Numbered from the stretch's first letter, positions 1-10,040 are shown. The stretch is DNA of 64,000 nucleotides from Bemisia tabaci (GCF_918797505.1 NC_092795.1:6357434-6421433), one strand, 5' to 3'. Notes: generated by a model from the sequence alone, not told the origin. Numbers and translations: made by a program.

Positions 1-1
1 G

Positions 2-211
2 TTGTCAGGAGACTTAAGCACTAACTTACCAATTTTAACAAAGAAATTCAACGTAATAAAGGCGTGTTTTTTTTAGAGAGAAAATATCGCATTCGAGTGC
101 AGTTTCGATATCAGTATCGAATGCGATGTTTTCTCTCTGAAAAAACCACGCCTTTATTACGTTGAATTTCTTTGTAAAAATTGGTAAGTGAGTGCTTTAG
201 TCTCCTGACAA
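2..211. repeat. Foldback (hairpin) element at window edge
   Basis: The two halves are reverse complements over about 95 bp each. The ends read TTGTCAGGAGAC on the left and GTCTCCTGACAA on the right, and only a short unpaired centre lies near 100-118. This is the form of a palindromic MITE. The arms differ by a few substitutions and small indels, so it is not a recent copy. No second copy occurs in the window. The left end lies one base inside the window, so a duplicated target site cannot be judged. Confidence 0.8.
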
Positions 212-440
212 TAGAATTACGATCTCAAAATTGGAGAAAAATGACGAGTAGCTGAAAAATTGAACTAATTGATGCGATATATCGCATGCCGTTCTGACAC
301 AAAATATGGCGTCCATCAAATCACCTTAAGTCTCGTGAGAGGCTGCGCCCGCTTATTTGTTACTGAAAAACTGCGTAGCATATTTTCAACTTCTGGTGAA
401 AGGCGATCGTGAATCAAATACTGCCGCGCATGAAAAAATA

Positions 441-576
441 CACTGGAAAAAAATTGCATTGGATCTAGAGTTCAGACTCTTGAAAACATCGGCAAGAAAA
501 AATACTCTTGATTCAATCAGATTTTTGCTTAAATCAAAAGGCAATCCGCTCAAATTAAGAGGCTTGGTTCTTGATT
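441..576 (+). repeat. Half copy of CACTGGAAAAAA foldback family
   Basis: This matches the left arm of the complete palindromic copies at 12336-12566 and 48067-48292: a CACTGGAAAA start, a shared stretch with GACTCTTGAAAACAT, and a turn near GGCTTGGTTCTTGAT. The right arm is missing or too diverged to recognise. An open frame over 357-632 is an accident of this repeat. Confidence 0.75.
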
Positions 577-639
577 GTTTTCAGGACATTTTGTCAACGT
601 TTTTTTGTCCGCGCACCTTCTTTGTCCAGTAGTTTACGC

Positions 640-1200
640 CCACACGCAAAAAAAAGCAACAATGACTTGGTTCAAGCGTTATATTTTAGTCGGTTTGTAA
701 AATTTTATTGACAAGATGAAATTGAGAGAGAAGGAGGTGTTGTTAAGGTTGCTCATTTTTTAAATGAATTGTTACTTTCTCCTTTTGATTCATCTTTCTA
801 AATTGTCATTGGTGAATATATGGTTTTATTTCTATCCTTAAAATATTCAATGTACAATATACCTTACATATGTATAGGTACTTTTTTTTATTTTTTAAAT
901 TTTTTTCTTACAAAATTATTACTTCATTTTGTAAACATTTATATTTTTAAAACGTGACAAATATTTGTAAAACCTTTTCCAAGCGATGGTATCGATGTTA
1001 ATCTCAATAAGCCGCAGTTGTGCCGAAAGAAACTGCTAAAATGAATAAAAGAGGGGAAAAAACTAAGAAACACGCAATCTTTACTTTCAACCCATTTGTA
1101 CATCGATCTTTTCGTTTCGATCAAATACGTCAAATTTTGAGCGTTTGGTTGCGCTTACACCTCACTGCAGCATAGTAAAAGCACAAAATGTAAAATAAAA
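640..1200. other. AT-rich unique stretch, nothing recognised
   Basis: Strongly AT-rich sequence with T and A runs. I see no convincing ORF, RNA gene or repeat match to elsewhere in the window. Confidence 0.5.
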
Positions 1201-1204
1201 AATT

Positions 1205-1530
1205 TACGTGCCTTGGAAATCATTAAATTTGACACGAAACCAACCAATACTTAAAAAAACACATTATATTATTACTCTCCTTTAATAAATTGATACATAG
1301 TTTTTTATTTCATCAATTTAAATGAGAATAATCAATACAGAGTGTGCAAACATTTCAAAAACATCAGTTAAAAAACGCTGACTATGCTAGTAAAAATATT
1401 AGAGCCTAACAGAGCGGAGCGGCGTGCTGCCAGCGTGAGAGGCTCAGTGGCGCCTACAAACCTAAGTGGATACTTCACGCATTGCACAATGCTTGAAGTA
1501 TCCACTTGGGTTTGTAGGCGCCAATGCGCG
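1205..1530 (-). repeat. Partial minus-strand copy of the CCCTGG hairpin element
   Basis: Read on the minus strand, this follows the right-hand part of the elements at 18727, 33573 and 62281, including the motif TTTGCACACTCTGTATGG and the internal hairpin. The hairpin here spans 1449-1522. It has AGTGG in place of ACAGGG in one arm and the matching change in the other, so pairing is kept although the sequence has changed. The terminal CCCTGG repeats are absent. Confidence 0.8.
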
Positions 1531-1920
1531 TTTTTCGGAAGTTTCACACTGCTCCATTGACACAAAGACGAAGTTCTTAAACTCCATCTTAGGACTCCAA
1601 AGATAATTAGACCGAGTTCAACGGAGAGGAACCAACCCACATACGAGGTCTGTTAGATTAGAAACCGGATTTTGGTCATAACTAGCCCACAATGCGTCCG
1701 AATTAGGTTTTCTTGAGCTTTCCTGATAGCTGAAAATATACTTAAGAACGCTACGTTCACAGATTTTGTTTATTTTGATCAGTGTTTATTCTGTGTCATC
1801 TTGAATACGAGCAAGTCAGGTGCGTTTTGCGATTTTCATCATGCGATCACTGATAGAGCAAAGATTCAACGTTACATTTTGTTTTAAACTCGGTATACCT
1901 TATACCGAAACTATTGGTAT

Positions 1921-2202
1921 ATGCTAAGTAAAATTTACCATGATCATTGTATGAGACGTTCCCACTGTTTTGAATGGGTTAAAAGATTCAAAACTGGTCA
2001 GGAGTTCGTCAAAGATGAGGAGTACGGGAATCGACCCTCAACGGCAACTGACATTTGTCACGTGGAAGAAGTGCGGGCCAAAGTGCTCGAAAATGGTCGT
2101 TTCGAGCTTGTTGAACAGAGTAATATTTCTGAAGGCTCTGTACATACAATTTTGATAGAATATGTAGACACGCATCGAGTTTCAGTTACACTTGCCCCTT
2201 GA
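1921..2202 (+). pseudogene. Mariner transposase N-terminal (HTH) remnant
   Basis: An open frame of 93 codons encodes the DNA-binding part of a mariner-type transposase. The family pattern of a WxxRFKxG motif, then a GRPST-like motif (here GNRPSTATD), then a SEGSVHTIL recognition helix, can be read in order at roughly residues 18-79. This domain normally binds the TIRs. The frame ends shortly after the helix-turn-helix. The second HTH and the linker to the catalytic domain are missing, and the frame is not continuous with the downstream catalytic piece. Confidence 0.85.
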
Positions 2203-2250
2203 TTGTTGTCCGTTGAACGAAAATCCAACCAAATGTCAATTTCCCGTTAG

Positions 2251-2436
2251 CTGCTTGAACGTTCTAACAATGATCCTACATTTTTGGATAGGATAATTTT
2301 CGGTGACAATACTTTAGTGCACGGCTACGATATGGAGACGAAACTCCAATCTTCCTTGTGGGTTGAAAAATGTAGTGCAAGACCGAAAAAAGAGGGACAA
2401 GTTCGGTCAAACATAAAAATCGCAAAACACCCTTGA
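2251..2436 (+). pseudogene. Mariner transposase catalytic-domain fragment
   Basis: This open stretch has no start codon. It reads NNDPTFLDRIIFGDNTLVHG, then YDMETKLQSSLW, and ends after QVRSNIKI. It corresponds to the block around the second catalytic aspartate of mariner transposases, usually GDE followed by W. Here it is GDN, and the usual tryptophan is replaced by leucine. The first catalytic D block and the C-terminal D are absent. It lies inside the TIR-bounded element, downstream of the HTH piece. Confidence 0.85.
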
Positions 2437-2609
2437 GGTTGCCTTACTTCAAGCCACATACCAACGAAGCTAATTAGGATTTTTCAAATTTGTGAACGTA
2501 GCGTTCTTAAATATATTTTCAGCTATCAGGAAAGCTCAAGAAAACGTAATTTGGACGCATTGTGGGCTAGTTATGACCAAAATCCGGTTTCTAATCTAAC
2601 AGACCTGTA

Positions 2610-3970
2610 AGCTGCAAACTGAGAGAAATGAGGGTATGAAGTTTTATTTCTCAACAAGGCTCACTGTAGAAAATAAACTTTAATTCCTCTTAAAATAGAC
2701 TAATTTTTTTTCTCAGCTTTGAGTTTTTGGCAGAAGAATATATACGACTAGTGTAACTCAAATTTTTTTTTTTTGTTCGAAAATGTGGATTGTTCCTTTC
2801 TCATGAACTCGATTCAATTTACTGTCGAATTCTCAAAATCCACTTTTTGGCCTAAGAAGAAAAGCAACTCTATTGAAAATGTTGCTAACGCGGACTGTGT
2901 CCTTGTGGACGGTCACAAACATTTTTATCAGTTCACTTTGTCATTTTTTATACCTACGAGTATAATAAAAAAGCTTTTTCATACTTTCGAACGTTCATAA
3001 AAAACGGTTCGTCTCCCGTATTACTTGAGGAATTCAATATTGAAAAATTGACGAGTTCACGTTTATGACTCACTTGCGCTTTCAAAACGTTTTTCGTAGA
3101 TGTGAGCCTATAGATTAAATACCTCGCTAACTTGTTTCAATGGAATTCGCATCTCTCATATTTTTGCGCGCGGGGGAACGTTTTATAAAATGCGCTTTTT
3201 TACGCGGTGCCACATAGAGAAAGAAAAAAATAAAACCCGGTTTTACGGACAAATCAGTTTAGTAGGCACTTTTCAGTCTAGAAGGCTTAACGCTCAGTCA
3301 CGCCGACTGATCTTCTCGGTTGACACAGCTTGAACTCAGTTGAGACGAGATTAAAGTCTACACACATGAGTTTATTCAAGAACAATAACCGAAAATTTGT
3401 CGTTCGATAGAGCATTGTGCCACATCGATACAAAAGTTTTCTGTTTCCGTGTACGGAGGACTCTCGCACTGGGCTTCATTGAACTGGGACCTTAGGGTTT
3501 TGTCAAACGAAAGGAATCGGTTCGCTTGACCAGGGTCTCGGTTTTCTGCACCGAAAAACGCCTACTGAACCCCATTGATTTTTTAACCGAAATTTTCATC
3601 TCGAAGCAGTTCTGAAATTTCATTCATAAACCTCATTTGACATCCTCTTTATGGTCTATCCTTCTGCTGACCGTTGACGAGGGGGGGGGGAGGGACTTCC
3701 AGGGTGATTAAGAATTAGTAAGGGGGAGGGGAAAGCCGTAATAAAGTCAGTCTCCCGGGGAAATAGTTGTAAATCGAATATAGAAAGTAAAAGTTCCGTA
3801 AAAATAAATCAAATTTTGCAACCAAGTAAATTATTTTATACGTCATTGTTTTTTTCATTTTTCCGTGTCTCGTAGGCATCTCATTGGTTACATCAAGGAT
3901 GGGATTTGGCAAGACCTCCAGACTTAACTGCGGGAGTCTTCCGCTTCGCAATTTATTACTGTTAATTTAT
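2610..3970. other. Unique AT-rich stretch, no gene recognised
   Basis: No repeat family seen elsewhere in the window and no convincing coding segment. The short open frames have no domain, signal or splice support. A G run occurs near 3681-3690. Confidence 0.45.
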
Positions 3971-4323
3971 CGATGTACAGGGTGTCTCAACTTCAACAGG
4001 ACGATATAAAGTAGCGTCGCCCGTGGACCAAAAAAGCAATTTTTCCATGTTTGAAATTATTACCGAAAGGTCTCCCCTTGGTGCTTCCCCCTCCGTCTTT
4101 TATAACCCATCTCTTTGCCCCTCCCCTCCCCATTCTGTTCACAAGTTCGCTTTACGCGGGACCAGTTCAAGTCACTGTCGAAGCTGCTCATTTGTTAATC
4201 GTGGTGAAAATTTTTCATAATTTTTGGGCTTTGCAAGTCAGCGTTTTTCCTCCTTAGTGTGGCAACATAGGCCAAATGTGGAAGGAAACACAAGGGTAGC
4301 AAGACAAAAGATCGTAGGCCATT

Positions 4324-4447
4324 TGAACGTATTTCAATCAAAAGGAATTGTATCCATTCTGACTTGAGTCCTGAGATTTATAAGAGCCCATGCACGACAG
4401 GGCTCAAGTCACTATGAATATGGTTCTTTTTCATTTGTATGCCTCTA
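4324..4447. repeat. Diverged copy of GGACG-ended foldback MITE
   Basis: This resembles the elements at 15341, 17161, 27790 and 45517: a start near GAACGTATTTCAATCAAAAGG, a central GGGCTCAAGTC and a right arm with TATGGTTC. The arms are imperfectly paired, which suggests an old copy. It directly abuts a partial foldback copy at 4451. Confidence 0.65.
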
Positions 4448-4450
4448 TTT

Positions 4451-4522
4451 CTGCCGTGCTATGCAAAATCGCCGCATGAACAACCAGACGTTGTCAAATC
4501 TCTTGATAAAATATTGCATTCT
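4451..4522 (+). repeat. Partial CTGCCGTGCTAAGG foldback (left end)
   Basis: CTGCCGTGCTA followed by CGCCGCATGAAC and GTTGTCAAATCTC matches the left end of the abundant 250-bp foldback family (best copy 20587-20829). The right half is absent. Confidence 0.7.
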
Positions 4523-4529
4523 GAAAACG

Positions 4530-4785
4530 AGTTCCGGGTCAGGGTATTTTTTGTTGAAAGTTTCAGATACTCTTGACTAACAATGAGGTTCAGTTGAAGA
4601 TTTCAAATAAATGGACCAAAAACATAGTAAAAAATTTAAGTATTCTGATGTATGGTTCCTGTATTTCACTTACAACACGATTTGTGCAACGAAAATGGCT
4701 GGTATTAACCCCGAATCGCATTGGTTACGAACATGTTTAAATTAACACGGTACGACGCGACGCGGATCCGTGTGAGCGCTGAGAA
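4530..4785. other. Unrecognised spacer
   Basis: AT-rich spacer between repeats. I see nothing that can be supported. Confidence 0.4.
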
Positions 4786-4788
4786 ATC

Positions 4789-4885
4789 TTGTGCGCCTTC
4801 AATTCTGTGTGTATGCACTGTGGACATCTTCCGAGCACGATTAGTCGTATCGCAGCGCCTTCAAACACTTCGCGCGTCCTTCGAC
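4789..4885 (+). repeat. Single diverged unit of the 90-bp GCGCCTTCA repeat
   Basis: TGCGCCTTCAATTC, then GTGGACATCTTCCGAGCACG and a second GCGCCTTCA about 65 bp on. This matches units of the tandem array at 30611-30870 and the single units at 43846 and 45013. Confidence 0.65.
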
Positions 4886-5529
4886 CAATCTACCGTATTA
4901 AGTGTTGGTTTACATTTCACGAATTCATCGTTCTCGATTGGTGATACGCTGCTTCCATTATGTTGGCATGAAAAAAATCTATGCATAAAGAAGACTTTAG
5001 ATATGTTTTCATAAAACTACTCACTATGGAGCAAATTTAGAGCGCAATGGACCAACATACAGACAAGATTAAGCATTCGACGAAGGTTAACGTTACACGA
5101 ATTTAAGCATTCTTGTATGCGGTTCTTCTTCAAGATTTTACGTAGAACGCGATTATATCTTGACTAGAAGTTATTTCCGGGAATTGTCGTCGCGCAAATT
5201 AAGCAGATTGTGACATTTTGATTATGGTGGTCCATTCTGAAAAAAGTTCCGGGTGTTTTTCACTGAAAGTCTCCGGCGCCTGTTTTTACTAAGTTTCGAT
5301 GAAAGACGTCGTCCCCTGAACGACAGAATGTTCATTCCAAATTCCAAGGTTGCAAAATAGACTGACACAATTCAATTATTTACAAGACTGCTTCTACGCA
5401 ATTTCTATTCAGAACTTTTCTGATTCTTGCATGAGACCTGAAGAAAAATCAGTGAAATTTTCAGTTAGAGATGCCCAAGATTCCCCTCAGAAAAATTAAA
5501 TTTGTGAAGGGAAATTTGGCAAAATTAAT

Positions 5530-6035
5530 ATGGACCGCGTCAAGCAAAAAGGAACCAAGCCACATTGCCTGTTGCCAAATTTTTCTGAGAAATTTGATTT
5601 TTTACGCGAAAATAGTTGTGCGGATTGTTGTGCGAATTTCAGTGCGTTTTCTGCATGGTACGAAGGAAATTCCTTAAAATTGGATTGCATTTTGCAGAAA
5701 GGAACCAAGAGCATTCCAATATCGCCAAGATCGTGCAACTTTTATTTACCTCGCAAATGTAAACTGATTATCCAACCAATTTTTATCTTTACTCTCAATA
5801 AACTATAAATTTAAGATGAAAGTTACCGTTGTAAATTTAATTTTTTTTCACGATTTATTGCAACCACGCAAGGTGTACAATCCTAGCAGCAGTGAAATGC
5901 TCTTGATTCCTTTTTGCAAAATGCGATCCAACTTTCAAAGGAATCCGCCTAAACGTTCCCTTGTAAACATTTTAATCGCCCAGTTAAATTTGGCAATTGC
6001 TGATGTGGCTTGGTTTCCTGATTAGGTCCTTTCGT
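5530..6035. repeat. GGACCGCG foldback element interrupted by another foldback
   Basis: The left arm (from GGACCGCGTCAAGC) and right arm (to GGCTTGGTTTCC) match the intact copies at 25298-25546, 37443-37683 and 45709-45965. The arms are separated by a second palindromic element (5680-5931). Compared with 25298-25546, the interruption falls within the central CTTAAAATTTTCAAAG. Confidence 0.8.
5680..5931. repeat. Nested foldback element (TTGGATTGCATTTTGCAG ends)
   Basis: A 252-bp palindromic insertion with inverted ends TTGGATTGCATTTTGCAG and TTTTGCAAAATGCGATCCAA, and AAGAGCATT against AATGCTCTT further in. It sits inside the GGACCGCG foldback element, so it is younger than its host. A diverged relative lies at 49808-50044. 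Confidence 0.75.
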
Positions 6036-6061
6036 GAAAACGATGAATTCACAGAAAAAAA

Positions 6062-6412
6062 CTAGCAAGTTCTCGGGAAAATCTGTATTTTATTAGAGGA
6101 GATCTGGCAACGTCCGAATGTTGATACGGTGTTCTCGGTTATCACAGGGGTCTTGTCAATGTGGCGCTCGACGGAGCCCAGCGTGGAAGTTACGACCGCG
6201 GGCTGCGGGGCCAGGACAGGCTCGGGCATGGCGAAGGGCGGTTTGCCCGAAGAAAAGATGAGAGTTTGGCACGAGTTGGGAAAACTTCCGGGTGGCACGA
6301 CTGGAAAAGTGCACGGACCCCGGTCGCGACTTTCGATAGATGTGTGAATTATGCCCGCCCAGAGGAGAGCAACAGCAAAGGACTCAAGCCACGCCGCCGC
6401 CGCCGTTTCCAT
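6062..6412 (-). CDS. Unrecognised GC-rich open frame, possibly signal-bearing
   Basis: A 116-codon minus-strand frame in a local GC-rich patch. After METAAAAW comes a hydrophobic run (FAVALLWAGII, about residues 12-22) that could be a signal peptide or membrane anchor. A Pro/Ser-rich segment with two cysteines (about residues 33 and 48) follows. I recognise no family. The 3' end runs into a remnant of the CTGCCGTGCTAAGG foldback (6075-6146), and long ORFs are common by chance in GC-rich DNA. It could be a first exon or nothing. Confidence 0.15.
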   Translation of the reverse strand: METAAAAWLESFAVALLWAGIIHTSIESRDRGPCTFPVVPPGSFPNSCQTLIFSSGKPPFAMPEPVLAPQPAVVTSTLGSVERHIDKTPVITENTVSTFGRCQISSNKIQIFPRTC

Positions 6413-6715
6413 GTATATTTGATGTCTAAATCAGCATTTTCCGGCCCCCTCGGGTCGTCCGCAGTACCGCCCTTGCCAGTTTTCCTTTCCAAATGACCGC
6501 TTTACCATGCAACTCTGTGCTAAGTGGAGTGCCTACAGTGGAGTACCTTCATTGGGAAAGTTCGGACACTTGGACAATTTGGAGGTTAGGTTTGATCAGG
6601 GTATGTAGCTCTTGGGGCCCAAAAGGGTAGCCAACCTATGAACTCGAACTATCCAGTGGTACTGATTTTAATGATTTTCACTACTCGTTGTCGGTACATC
6701 GGTCAAAAATCATAA

Positions 6716-6835
6716 AAGCAATGCATGAAGTATCCTGCAGACTTGTAAGGCGCTAATATGCCTGGCGCACACCACCGTGCTGCACGCGCAATACATGAAG
6801 TATCCTGCGGTCTTGAAAGGCGCTACTATGTGTTT
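6716..6835 (+). repeat. Two direct copies of a half-hairpin unit
   Basis: Two units in the same orientation, each with GCAATRCATGAAGTATCCTGC, a CTTG(T/A)AAGGCGCTA stretch and ATATG or CTATG. They match one arm of the hairpin in the CCCTGG elements (GCAATGCGTGAAGTATCC), here arranged head-to-tail instead of as a palindrome. Confidence 0.6.
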
Positions 6836-6849
6836 TGAGCCGTGCGCGC

Positions 6850-7490
6850 CGTAGGATTCCTGATCAGCTCTCATCATTTATCAAACAAGCTTTTATCATC
6901 GACTGAGTTTTTTTCGTCAATAATCGAGTCATTTACAGAAACTTTTAGAGGACGTGTTCTGCAGCTGGCTTTGCACAATTCCCATTCCTTTTGAAGAGAA
7001 TGTGTTATCAATTTGCATTACACTTGATTTAAACAAAAAATACACTTTAATTTTCGAAAGTTTCTATTAAAATCACTTGAAAGACAAACAAATTACTCTG
7101 AACTAGTCAAAACATCAAACATTCCTGTTACTATCATTTTTGGAAAATCTCAAAGACCTCTCTTTTAAAATGTTTGAGCTTCAGAAAAATCTTAGCAGTT
7201 TTTGTAATTTACAAAATTGTTACCATAAATTTTTTATATAACGATGGTTTCACTCTAAAAATTAATATTCGATAACCTCACTGACGCCTCACAATTTGTG
7301 ACCTCACAACTTTGATTTCGCATACATTTCTCAGTTTCACAGTCGTAATCCTTAAAGATGCTTGTTTACAGTGCGCTGTCGGCCATTCAGATTAATCTTC
7401 CAAATGCATAGGTTGAAAACGGCTTTTTTCTAGAGATTTTCGTTTGACACGTTGTCGCCCTTCTGGGCCCTAAGAGCTACATAAATCGAA
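6850..7490. other. AT-rich unique stretch
   Basis: No repeat match in this window and no supported coding or RNA feature. Confidence 0.4.
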
Positions 7491-7498
7491 CTGTCCAT

Positions 7499-7516
7499 AC
7501 TCTCTCTCTCTCTCTC
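7499..7516. repeat. CT microsatellite
   Basis: About eight consecutive CT dinucleotides. Confidence 0.9.
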
Positions 7517-7544
7517 TAAAGGTACTCTAGCCTACACTGCCGTG

Positions 7545-7804
7545 ATACCGTCACCATCCGGCCAAAGCATCACAAGCGCCATGCAACGTTTCAAAATTTC
7601 CGCCGCTATTTTATTTTTCTACAGAGACATTATTCAACGGAACTGTCCGTAAATTTCGCTGAATTTTCTTTGTGCTACCGATAAAATCCAGTGAAACTTT
7701 CGAACAGATTCAACTAACAAATTCTCTACAAAAAATAAAATGGTGGCGGAAATTTTGAAACGTCGCATGGCGCTGGTGTCACTTTGGCCGGGAGGTGACG
7801 ATAC
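7545..7804. repeat. Foldback element with CCGGCCAAAG ends (copy 1)
   Basis: Left arm GTCACCATCCGGCCAAAG and right arm CTTTGGCCGGGAGGTGAC are inverted. Inner arms with AAAATTTCCGCC and GGCGGAAATTTT also pair. A second copy lies at 45167-45436. Length about 260 bp. Confidence 0.85.
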
Positions 7805-7899
7805 AGAGCAAGACAGACCAGGAAACATGGATCAGAATACTTAACTTCGTACCTTGTCTAGTGGTCTATTATTTTTCTTTAGATAAATAAAAGGGTGTT

Positions 7900-8222
7900 A
7901 ACCTTTTATCTATGGAATTTTTTTCCGCTAACGTGCGTTAAAAACTCAGCATTAAGCTGAAATTCTCACTACAGAGGGAAAAACTCATCGGAGTACTGGT
8001 TTCCCTCAAAAAGATATGCTGTTTGGTGCAACACTAGTTACATCCATTCAGGAAGGCAACTGCAGACGCGTTTCGGCCTTGTTGGGCCAATCCTCAGTGC
8101 AGTGCAGCCTCCTAAATTTCTTGCTACCAAGCTCGTTTTTAACGCACGTTAGAGGAAAAATTCCAACATACTAACGACCCGTGCGTCCACCGCAAGCAGT
8201 TTGTGTAATAAACCTTTTATCT
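7900..8222 (-). mobile_element. Retrozyme-like / Penelope-type insertion with 12-bp direct repeats
   Basis: AACCTTTTATCT occurs at 7900-7911 and again at 8211-8222. These direct repeats bracket about 300 bp and look like a target-site duplication. Inside are inverted repeats of about 31 bp (7914-7945 and 8135-8164, core CTAACGTGCGTTAAAAAC) around a hammerhead-like motif on the minus strand. Small non-coding elements carrying hammerhead motifs are known from retrozymes and from Penelope-like retroelements. No protein is encoded here, so the element would be non-autonomous. The assignment rests on the motif and the flanking duplication. Confidence 0.5.
8051..8112 (-). ncRNA. Hammerhead-ribozyme-like motif (type I, short stem III)
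   Basis: Read on the minus strand, the parts of a hammerhead appear in order. Stem I 5' strand GGAGGC..CTGCA is followed by core CTGAGGA (complement of 8091-8097, fitting CUGANGA). Stem II is GGCC-CAACAA-GGCC. Next come GAAAC (complement of 8070-8074), a very short stem III around GC, and GTC (complement of 8065-8067) as the expected cleavage triplet. The stem I 3' strand is TGCAG..GCC. Stem I pairs CTGCA with TGCAG and GGC with GCC around an internal loop, as in type I ribozymes. Two extra Ts lie between the CTGAGGA box and stem II, which departs from the canonical core and may impair cleavage. Confidence 0.55.
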
Positions 8223-8339
8223 CCTTCAATCCAAGGCATATTGTTTCAAATTGAAGAAATTTCTAAAATATTTTTCCAGCATGGCAACCGAATTTGAGAA
8301 TGTATGCTTTTAAAATTACTCGGAGCCGGTCTCTGGAAC

Positions 8340-8640
8340 AAACGAGCGATCGATGAAATCTCGCGGCTCTCTTCCGAGAACGAGGCCCGTAATATCTGTT
8401 AGTCATTCAACGCCGCGGGCCGGGGGTTATTTTGAGAAGGGGGCTCGGGTGCAGGGCGAGAGCCATCAATAACAAATCAGACCCCGCGACTCAGGAAACG
8501 CATTCGCTTGATAAACCGTCACAAAGAGGGTGTCCAGTTTTCGTCGAAATTTCCGACTCGCCGAGGAAATTTCGAGCGACACACGCGCTGTCACCGTGTT
8601 GCGGTGTCCTTAATCTAGGACAGCGGTGGATTTAGCCGTA
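8340..8640. other. GC/CpG-rich unique patch
   Basis: Unique CpG-rich sequence with GCCGCGGGCCGGGGG and two related AATTTCCGACTCGCCGAG / AAATTTCGAG motifs. It could be a promoter or regulatory patch, but no gene structure is visible. Confidence 0.25.
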
Positions 8641-8649
8641 TCAAGTTCC

Positions 8650-9095
8650 CGCTTATTGTAATCGGATTTCCAAGCGGATCCGAAGCCAACAACCTACCCT
8701 TCGATTGACAATAAACAAAGAACTTAAAATATCTGCGTCCTCCGCCATAGCTCTTCATATGGTCCTGTTTCGAAAAACATCTTCCTAAGTTCTGGAAAAC
8801 ATTTTAAAAAAATCCAAAAAATGGAAAAAAAAACTTTTTTTAAAATATTTATTAGCACGTCTTTGGAAATACAAATTTAGCACTTTTAGCTTAAGAATAT
8901 GAAACATATATATCTTCGAGATAGCTAACTACTAATGATAAATGAGTGAAGGGTGAAGAAGATGAGAACACGAGAAGAACTTAATGTAATCTTAAAAATA
9001 TAGCTAACTCTCTGCAAAGACAAATCTAGATAATCTAAATCCAGCAGAAAATTTTTGTAGAATGAAAAATGTTTTCAGCGCATGTTACTGCATGA
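8650..9095. other. AT-rich unique stretch
   Basis: No repeat match and no supported feature. Confidence 0.4.
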
Positions 9096-9099
9096 CGCT

Positions 9100-9251
9100 A
9101 GCACCCGCTAGACCATTGATATTTCCTTATTTGAAGCTACGGTGAAGAATCGATTAACAGAGTGTTTGTCGCGAAAAATCTGTTTATCGATCCTTTTTAC
9201 AGGTTTAAGTGCCAGATCAATCGATATATTGCAAAGCACGCCACGCTACTG
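9100..9251. repeat. hAT-like MITE, diverged copy 1
   Basis: The right arm (GTTTATCGATCC to GCACGCCACGCTACTG) matches the six-copy family whose best copies are 17215-17387 and 20351-20515. The left arm is weakly preserved (GAATCGATTAACAGAGTGTTTG). Confidence 0.75.
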
Positions 9252-9257
9252 GCATGA

Positions 9258-9330
9258 TCCGAAAACTTGAGGTCCAGCTTTCGAAGCTCAGGTCTCACAT
9301 CAGAAGTACTTTGGTATTTCGGTTGAAACT
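9258..9330 (+). repeat. Fragment of the GCACGGAG foldback family
   Basis: CCGAAAACTTGAGGTCCAGC and a TCAGGTCTCACATC stretch match the inner arm of the complete element at 9530-9840. Confidence 0.6.
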
Positions 9331-9529
9331 TCTAGGGAGTCAACCGGAACACAAAAATATTTTAGTTGTATTACTTTTAGCACTACTGTTATTAGTTTTT
9401 TTTCGCCGCGCGAATCTCGCCCAAGAGCCTCATCTCCGTAAATACGAAACTTCTTGGCCTTTTATTGATGTAAAATGAACTTACTTAAAATTTGGACCCG
9501 GGTCTTTTTTCGGAACAAACGCAATTTGC

Positions 9530-9840
9530 GCACGGAGAAAAAAACTTCGTGCATGGGACCCGAAGTTGAGGTCATATGGACCCTGAAGTTTTCTGATCGC
9601 GCATCCGAAAACTTGAGGTCGAGCTGCCGAAGTTTGGGTCAGACATTGAGGCACTTCGGTATGTACCGGCGTACTTAGGATGTGTGACCCGAACCCTTCG
9701 TTATATATCGAAGTGCTTCAGGTGACTGACCCGAACTTCGGCAGTTGGACCTCAAGTTTTTAGATACGTGTTCCGAAAACTTCAGAGATCTATATGACCT
9801 CAACTTCGGGTCCCACGCGCGAAGTTTTTTTCTCCGTGCA
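9530..9840. repeat. GCACGGAG foldback element (complete)
   Basis: A 311-bp palindrome with ends GCACGGAGAAAAAAACTTCG and CGAAGTTTTTTTCTCCGTGC. The arms pair throughout (CCCGAAGTTGAGGTC with GACCTCAACTTCGGG) to a centre near 9680. A half copy is at 48310-48423. Confidence 0.9.
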
Positions 9841-10040
9841 ACTATCTATTCAATTTAAAATGAAATAAACCTTTCCGGGGGTTGTTTTTTTGGCTTGTAG
9901 CTTGATTTTCATCTTTATCTCTCATTCACTAGACAATTTACAGCATTCCTTTTTTCCTCTGGTATTATAAAAGTAGGCATTGCTCGATATGAAGTATGAA
10001 CAAAAATAAGTATGTATTTATTTTCCTATTTCATTCCTAG

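Larger units (their letters stand above)
1644..2607 (+). mobile_element. Defective mariner transposon with long TIRs
   Basis: A 964-bp element is flanked by TA on both sides (1642-1643 and 2608-2609), the target site of Tc1/mariner elements. The terminal inverted repeats are about 116 bp (1644-1760 and 2492-2607), start near AGGTCTGTTAGATTAG and differ at only a few positions. Between them lie two recognisable pieces of a mariner transposase. The central part of the gene is deleted, so the element is non-autonomous. TIRs this long are unusual for mariner, where about 30 bp is typical. Confidence 0.9.

Noticed and set aside
5444..5470. CTGAAGA followed by GAAA, a hammerhead-like core
   Set aside because: The intervening bases cannot form stem II and no stem I or cleavage triplet is present.
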